From Ligustrum vulgare (lineage: Eukaryota > Streptophyta > Magnoliopsida > Lamiales > Oleaceae): 64,000 nucleotides of DNA. The stretch covers positions 99,093,925 through 99,157,924 of the forward strand of contig OY743168.1 in NCBI GenBank assembly GCA_963555705.1. Direction: 5' to 3'. The notes under the pieces were generated by a model. It was not told the origin of the DNA. It was given only the letters and a program-made list of their open reading frames with translations, and searched no databases. Both the position numbers and the translations under genes were made by a program. Position 1 is the stretch's first letter. Every line of letters begins with the position of its first letter. Shown here one piece after another: positions 58,740-64,000 of this stretch.

Positions 58740-59285
58740 AGATCTATTCATTCACATCTTGCTTCATTTTACACCTTCTCGGCTCTGAACAATCATAATT
58801 TCTGCTTCAAAATTTTCTTTCTTGCATAATAATACCCGGTAAAATATATATTTTTTTAAATTTATGTTCTTCTAAGATTCTTTTTTTCTTTTTATTAAGT
58901 TTTTTTATTGATTTGTGATTATGATTTTTCAAATTTTGCAAGAAGACGCTCGTTGGGGAAAGAAGGTATCGTTGCTTCGAAAGATTGTGATGAAATTATG
59001 TCTGGTTGGAGATCGATTCAGATGGATTCGAGAACCTGGAAGATATTTTTATGTCAAAAATTATGCTTGGAAGCAATTCAGACTCATTAGGCATAGAAGA
59101 TTCTTCGCAGAAAGAAGAATCAGAGGATACTTCTTCAATCGAAATTGTGTTGGGGGAAAATGAGCTTTTAGAGAATGGGGCTCAAACAGGGGCTAAGAGA
59201 TTTTTGGCTGTTCTTACTTTTTTTTTGTCAGGATATTGAGGAAGAAGTGAGAAAAGAAGTAGATGAAGCCATTGCACAAGCTAAG
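58740..59285 (+). pseudogene. Exon-like blocks, the second resembling pyruvate dehydrogenase E1-alpha
   Basis: A 5'-UTR-like stretch (58740-58845) with a GT at its end is followed by an acidic open stretch (about 59051-59200: MSKIMLGSNSDS, EDSSQKEESEDTSS) that I do not recognise. A separate 54-bp block, 59232-59285, is bounded by AG and GT and encodes DIEEEVRKEVDEAIAQAK. This closely matches, from memory, the helix before the ESPMP segment near the C-terminus of mitochondrial PDH E1-alpha. The exon that should follow was not found in the window. A solo LTR begins 12 bp into the following intron. Likely a gene fragment or a chimeric locus; expression unknown. Confidence 0.4.
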
Positions 59286-59954
59286 GTGAGAAGTTTATGT
59301 AGCGCCCCGAGTTCCGTATACCCGATTCACTACGTCATTTTCTGTCTAAATTTTTCGAATAATATTTTTGCGGAAGAAATAATTGAAATTCATTTTTTTG
59401 CAACATTAAATAAACTGTAATGGCCGATAAAATTGAAACATTTATGAAACCATTTGAAATAGTAAATCGAACCATTAATTTTGTAAAGAAATTGACAATG
59501 TCATAATTTCTCAAATAAATGAACTTCTCTAAATTATTCGATTGTTTGGAAAAATATGGAAATCATTAACGTCAAACTTTCAACCGTTTAACGATTATTG
59601 CCACCATCATTCATCGCTCGCCACCGTCTCCGAAATCTGCAAAACTGTTAAAAAGTAGGGTGAGTATTTCATGGGGGAAATACTCAGTAGACTCATCGCA
59701 AATTAATTTAATTTATAAGATGATTAAACACATAAATCCCGGCTCTTTATAAAACGGGCATTGATAGAGCTTCTTTATAAAACGGCTCTTGATAAAACTC
59801 ATATTGTGCATTACAGCACGGGACATATTTTGCAAATCATAGGCTCTTTGAAATTAGCTCTTTGAAAACAGCTCTTTGAAAACCATATACTTATAAAACA
59901 CATTTTAATTATGCCAAGCATAATTTCTTTTGAAAGCATAACATAAGATAGGAT

Positions 59955-60290
59955 TGAAATCCTCATAAACATAAGGAGACACAAGAACTTTACCGAACTT
60001 AGGTGGCAAGAATTCTTATGCAGTAAAATCATAATAACAGTAAGATCATAATAACAGTAAGTATACCAAAACATAATTCATGAAATTCATAGGGATCATT
60101 TCCATCATAACATAAGATAGGATCGAAATCCTCATAAACATATGCGACAGGAATTTTACCGAACTTAGGTGGTAAATCCTCATAAACATATGGAAAGACA
60201 GGAATTTTACCGAACTTAGGTGGTAAATCCTCATAAACTTATGGAGACACAAGAATTTTACCGAACTTAGGTGGTAAGAATTCTTATGTG
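59955..60290 (+). repeat. ~51-bp tandem repeats in the solo LTR
   Basis: Copies at about 59961, 60128, 60178 and 60229 read 'cctcataaacata', 'gacaggaattttaccgaac', 'ttaggtggtaaat'. The last three are contiguous; the first is separated by a diverged stretch. The minus-strand open frame across them reflects a repeat length divisible by three. Confidence 0.85.
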
Positions 60291-60599
60291 CATAGCAATG
60301 ATCCAAAACATATAAAACATTATCGTAAAAACATAGGGTATACTTACTTTTCATAAAAATATAAGGTATATTTACCTTTCATAAAACATACTTAATTTTC
60401 TTGAAAATTGACTTTCACAAGTCACATGACATTTATATGAAATCATAATTTAAATCAATTAATAAGTGCGAGTCTACCTCAAATCCGACGAGTGCAAAGT
60501 TGAGCGGGAATGACTTCAATTTCTTTAAATTCTCCGTACGCTTCGTCTTAGCCAATAAGTCACTTTAGTCTATCGAATATATAGTTCAAAATGATAAAT

Positions 60600-60880
60600 T
60601 ATAATTTGAGGACTAAAATTGATGTTTTGAAAGTTGAGGGACTAAAATGAATACTTTTGAAAGTTGAGGGATTAAAAATGAATACTTTTGATAGTTGAGG
60701 GACTAAAATGAATAATTTTGAAACTTGAGCTTAAAATCAAATAAAGTAAATCAGCAGGGACTGAATTGATCAGATTTTTAAAATGAAAGGGCTGATTAAA
60801 ATCATTTAAAACTTTGGGACTGAAATGGATAACTTTAAAAGTTGGGAACTGATTTGAAAACCTTTTTAAAACTTGAGGGG
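60600..60880 (+). repeat. ~35-bp repeats ('gagggactaaaatgaatact') in the solo LTR
   Basis: Five to seven degenerate units of 'ttttgaaagttgagggactaa' plus 'aatgaata' from about 60605 to 60880. Non-coding. Confidence 0.8.
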
Positions 60881-62319
60881 CTTAAGTGCAAATTTCCGAA
60901 ATTAATTATATACTCAGATCTTTCCTCTCTCTCTCTTACCATTCTCTCACTCGCCACTCTCTCTCTAACTCACGATCCAGTAAGAAAGAAAAACGGAGCT
61001 GCGACTTGTGCGAAGTTCCTCACTCAAATCCGGCATAAAAGCCGGTGATTGGCCGGTGAAACGCCGGGAAGGGTGGCGTAAAGTGATGGTTCAAGAGGGT
61101 CCTGGTTGTGTTAAAGTTTTGATGCGAACCGGGGCTGGATTCGAAGCTAGGGTTCGCGATGATACTCCGGCGGAAATTCAGCGATGGTTTAAGGTAGGTA
61201 TTTGGTACTCTATTTCTTGGGTTGGGTTTTGATTTTGAGTTTTGGGTGAGGATGGATTCGAACTGAAGTTGATTGTGGAAAGTGATGATGATTTGGTTTC
61301 TGCAACTGATCTGGGGTGCAGGCTGCGTTGGTGGTGGTCTGATGTTCGACGATGGGTGGTGACTCTGGTTGGGTTAAATTCCGGTGATGATGAAAATGGA
61401 TGATAATTGGTGGTTGGTGGTTTGTGATCTGCGTGTGGTGCTGGGTGATGGAGGTGATTAGGTAGCAGAGGTGCAGATTGGTTTCAGATTGATGTTTTGA
61501 TTGGCATTGAGTTGGTAAAACGGATTGAAGGTGGGTAGTTATGGTGACTGCTTGAGCTGTGGTTTCTTGGTTCGATTAAGGCAGTCTGTTGGTTTGAGGA
61601 AATCTGATAATGGTGAATTGGCCATGGCTGTGGTTCGATGAAGGAGCTGCTGATTAGGAATTTGGGTTGTGATCCTGTGGTGGTTTGTTGATTGATCTTG
61701 GTTGAAATCTGAAACGAGGCAGTGATAGTATAGTGACTTTCTTGTGATGTTGAAAATGGTTCTATGGTGATGTTTGGTGGTGATTGTGATGAGTGCTAAG
61801 TTGATAGCTGTATATGGAGGTGAATATATTGTGTTTGTGATCATGTGTTGTGATGATAATGGAGAATATAATCATTATGTTCTTGCAACATAATGAATGC
61901 ATATGGGTGGTGGAGTTAGTGGGGAATAGTGGAAAATAAAATCATTGAATGGAATAATTATAATTTGGTTTAATATGATATGGATTTGGTGTAAAGAGAA
62001 AAGAAAGGAGGAGAAAACGTGGGGGATGAAATCAACTAAAAATTTAACTATCTTTGATCAAGAAACGTTTTTAAAACAGATATATTTTTGACTGAAAAAT
62101 ACATTTTAAAAATAATACTTTGAATAAATAATTAAAATAATATAATTTTAGAAATTCGAATTTTAATTTAAAATCGAACAAATTCGATATTTCTTGACTT
62201 GGCTAGACGAATCCGTCACGGCGTTAACTTCAAAACAATGGGTGAAATAGTAACGACACAATTTTCTAAATATTAAAATAATTATTAATTGCGTAAAAAT
62301 TCTGAGTCGCTACAGTTTA

Positions 62320-62735
62320 GCCTTACATTTCGCTTGGTTTTGGATATTGTGGACTGTCCACTTGATTGTTTTTCACTACTAGAATGTAGTGTAGGAATGA
62401 GGGGGTAATAGGAATGGGGCAGGCTGCAGGCAGAGCATGCTATTCATTAATAATATTTAATAATTGAAAAAAAAAAAAAATCTTGGGAACCAATTGTCAT
62501 CCCAAATCCTACAAGTATTACTCCTGAGTAGCTAATCCTGACTCCTAATAATGAATGTTTAATTAATTTGGGAGGAATCCTTTGCAGTAACAATTTCTAA
62601 ATTTGAAGTAGCAAATCCTGACTCCTAATATGTGCTGATTTGTGTTGCATGAACTTCCTATAAAAAATAATATTAATAGATGAAGATTAGTTTTCTATTC
62701 TTATATGTTATGATTGAGTTTTGATATGCAAAGGA
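62320..62735. other. Gene-free stretch with a short direct repeat
   Basis: 'gtagc(t/a)aatcctgactccta' occurs at about 62527 and 62608, about 80 bp apart. Nothing else supported. Confidence 0.45.
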
Positions 62736-62738
62736 AAG

Positions 62739-63016
62739 AACAATTGACTCCTGGATATGGAAGACAAATTGACCATCTGAATTCTGTAATTAAATCACGT
62801 TGAATGAGGTATGTATGGATTTTTGTGTTCAAGTTGTCATTATCAACCTCTTATGATGGTATCTCATTTTCTCAATTGCAAACGAATAGCGTGCTCCTAC
62901 AGTTTTCAAGAAAACCAAGCAATTAGTACTTGATGGCAAATGAGAAGCCTTTTTAGTGAAGAAGTTGGAAGGGATTCTCAAAAGAGAAGGGCTGTCTAGC
63001 AATCCCACTGAAAAAG
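62739..63016 (+). pseudogene. Relic of a CHZ/HIRIP3-type histone chaperone gene
   Basis: Two exon-like blocks, about 62739-62808 (GRQIDHLNSVIKS) and 62890-63016 (APTVFKKTKQL, then EAFLVKKLEGILKREGLSSNPTEK), correspond in order to the C-terminal conserved region of plant HIRA-interacting protein 3-like proteins (VEHLKSVIKSCGM..PP..YKK.KQ...L.KELE.IL..EGLSSNPSEKE, from memory). A TGA at 62941-62943 interrupts the second block, and the first block ends in a frame-shifted TGA-ATG, so it is not functional as read. The N-terminal DEK-C-like part was not found upstream. Confidence 0.55.
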
Positions 63017-63311
63017 GTAACTGTAGGATGCCACTACGATAGTCAATTGTGAGATCTCTCTTTTTTTCATGCTAGATCAATGTGAAGAATATTTTTTTAG
63101 TTAGTCCACTTAGAAAGGTAACTGTGAAATGACTAACTTAAACGCACCGGGAAAGATGAAGCCTTTTCTTTGCTTTTAAATTTTGTTTTGAGTTGAGCAA
63201 AACATAATGTTGCTTTGTTTGCATCTTTGTTGTTATTGATGTTTGATTTCGTGTAGCTTGGAGTTGTGTTGATCATTAACCTTTCTTTCTTTGCCCGTCT
63301 CTACATTGTAG

Positions 63312-63902
63312 TTAATATGTCAGGAAGGCTAAGAGACTTTGGAGGAATGGAAAAGGGAGATGATCAAGCGACATTTCATATGTCAAAACTGAGATATCGT
63401 AATTTTCTTAGGTTGGTTGTGTATTGTATGAAATGTTTTTAACTCTATCTAGTAAATATACCTTTTTTTTTTCTTTTCTCAATTTGTTCAATATCTACTT
63501 AGATGATATTAAACCATATAAAATACTGTGGTGTGTGGTGATTAGCTTTGGGTTGATTTGTCTCAATTCTTTTCTATTTATATTTATGTAGAGTCTTTTC
63601 CCTACTCTTTTTGTATAATTTTATTCTTAGACTTATATTCTAATAATGTTCTTTCATCACCTTACAAACTCAAAGCTACTCTTTAATATGAGTCGTCCAT
63701 TTGAAATTGCAGTTAGGGGCTAAGGTAAGCTTTTTCATTTTTAAGTGAGTCAAGCAAACTTGATATTTAATGCAGCATCTAATCACCGCGATTCTCTTGA
63801 AAAGGCCAAGAGATTGAATCAGTGGTATCAAAGTGACCATTCATTTCAAGTATCTAAAGAAGAAGAAATGGATGAACTCCGCAAGCAGGTGGAGGGTTAA
63901 AA
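63312..63902 (+). other. Unrecognised exon-like blocks at the right edge
   Basis: 63312-63411 is bounded by AG and GT and reads MSGRLRDFGGMEKGDDQATFHMSKLRYRNFL. 63776-63902 follows an AG and reads NHRDSLEKAKRLNQWYQ, then QVSKEEEMDELRKQVEG and a TAA. Both are protein-like (charged, helical) but I recognise neither, and their phases do not join directly. They may belong to one gene continuing beyond the window, or to the same decayed locus as the CHZ-like relic. Confidence 0.35.
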
Positions 63903-64000
63903 GTTAAAAGCGCCAGATATCACCCTTTCAAAAAATGGAAGTTTTTTTTTTTACTACAGTTCAGTGTATAATTCTGATGATGGAATAAGTAGTGATGGAA

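Larger units (their letters stand above)
59298..62314. mobile_element. Solo LTR, 3.0 kb, with GTTTA target repeats
   Basis: It begins TGTAGCGCCCC and ends GAGTCGCTACA, so TGTAGCG/CGCTACA are perfect inverted termini. GTTTA is present on both sides (59293-59297 and 62315-62319). No internal region or second LTR is present, as expected after unequal recombination between LTRs. The TGTARCRCCC-type start and the length are typical of plant Ty3/gypsy LTRs (inference). Contains two internal tandem arrays and a CT-rich leader-like stretch at 60918-60975, with a 74-codon plus-strand frame at 61008 that I do not recognise. Confidence 0.85.

Overview
This is nuclear DNA from a flowering plant, almost certainly a eudicot. 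It carries AT-rich intergenic DNA, GT-AG introns, four recognisable plant housekeeping or accessory genes, and a dense load of plant transposon families. All genes were read by eye from splice signals and conserved protein motifs; no database was searched.

Layout. 1-8.7 kb: the 3' end and LTR of a decayed Copia element, then a series of short DNA transposons (Harbinger-like, Mutator-like and Stowaway-like) and a SINE. 8739-13493: cytosolic glucose-6-phosphate dehydrogenase, 15 exons, 511 aa. 13.7-17.2 kb: MITEs, including a split Tourist-like copy carrying a nested hAT-like element. 17425-31151: NBP35, the cytosolic iron-sulfur scaffold ATPase (356 aa). Its second intron is 12.6 kb and holds three Copia elements, all antisense to the gene. 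31.5-37.1 kb: a MITE field with an NLR-like relic and several hAT and Mutator-type elements, some with clear target-site duplications. 37445-40281: cytosolic GAPDH, 11 exons, 337 aa. 41516-42724: a heavy-metal-associated (HMA) domain protein, 169 aa. 44-45.5 kb: a dispersed repeat that has a truncated relative at 14.3 kb. 46481-58420: an 11.9-kb Mutator-like element (MULE) flanked by the 9-bp repeat TTTTAACAA. It encodes a broken DUF1985/Ulp1-protease gene on the plus strand and a broken MuDR transposase on the minus strand, and is filled with AGGTCAC/GTGACCT octamers and 21-bp minisatellites. 59298-62314: a 3-kb solo LTR flanked by GTTTA. 58.9-64.0 kb around it: exon-like fragments resembling pyruvate dehydrogenase E1-alpha and a CHZ/HIRIP3-type histone chaperone, plus blocks I do not recognise.

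The host genes do not form an operon or pathway. They are ordinary neighbours: NADPH production, Fe-S assembly, glycolysis and probable metal binding. The most unusual biology is in the transposons: the protease-carrying MULE with its octamer landscape, the stack of antisense retrotransposons inside NBP35, and the pairs of Tourist-like MITEs that bracket NBP35. No rRNA, tRNA, CRISPR array or organellar sequence was seen.
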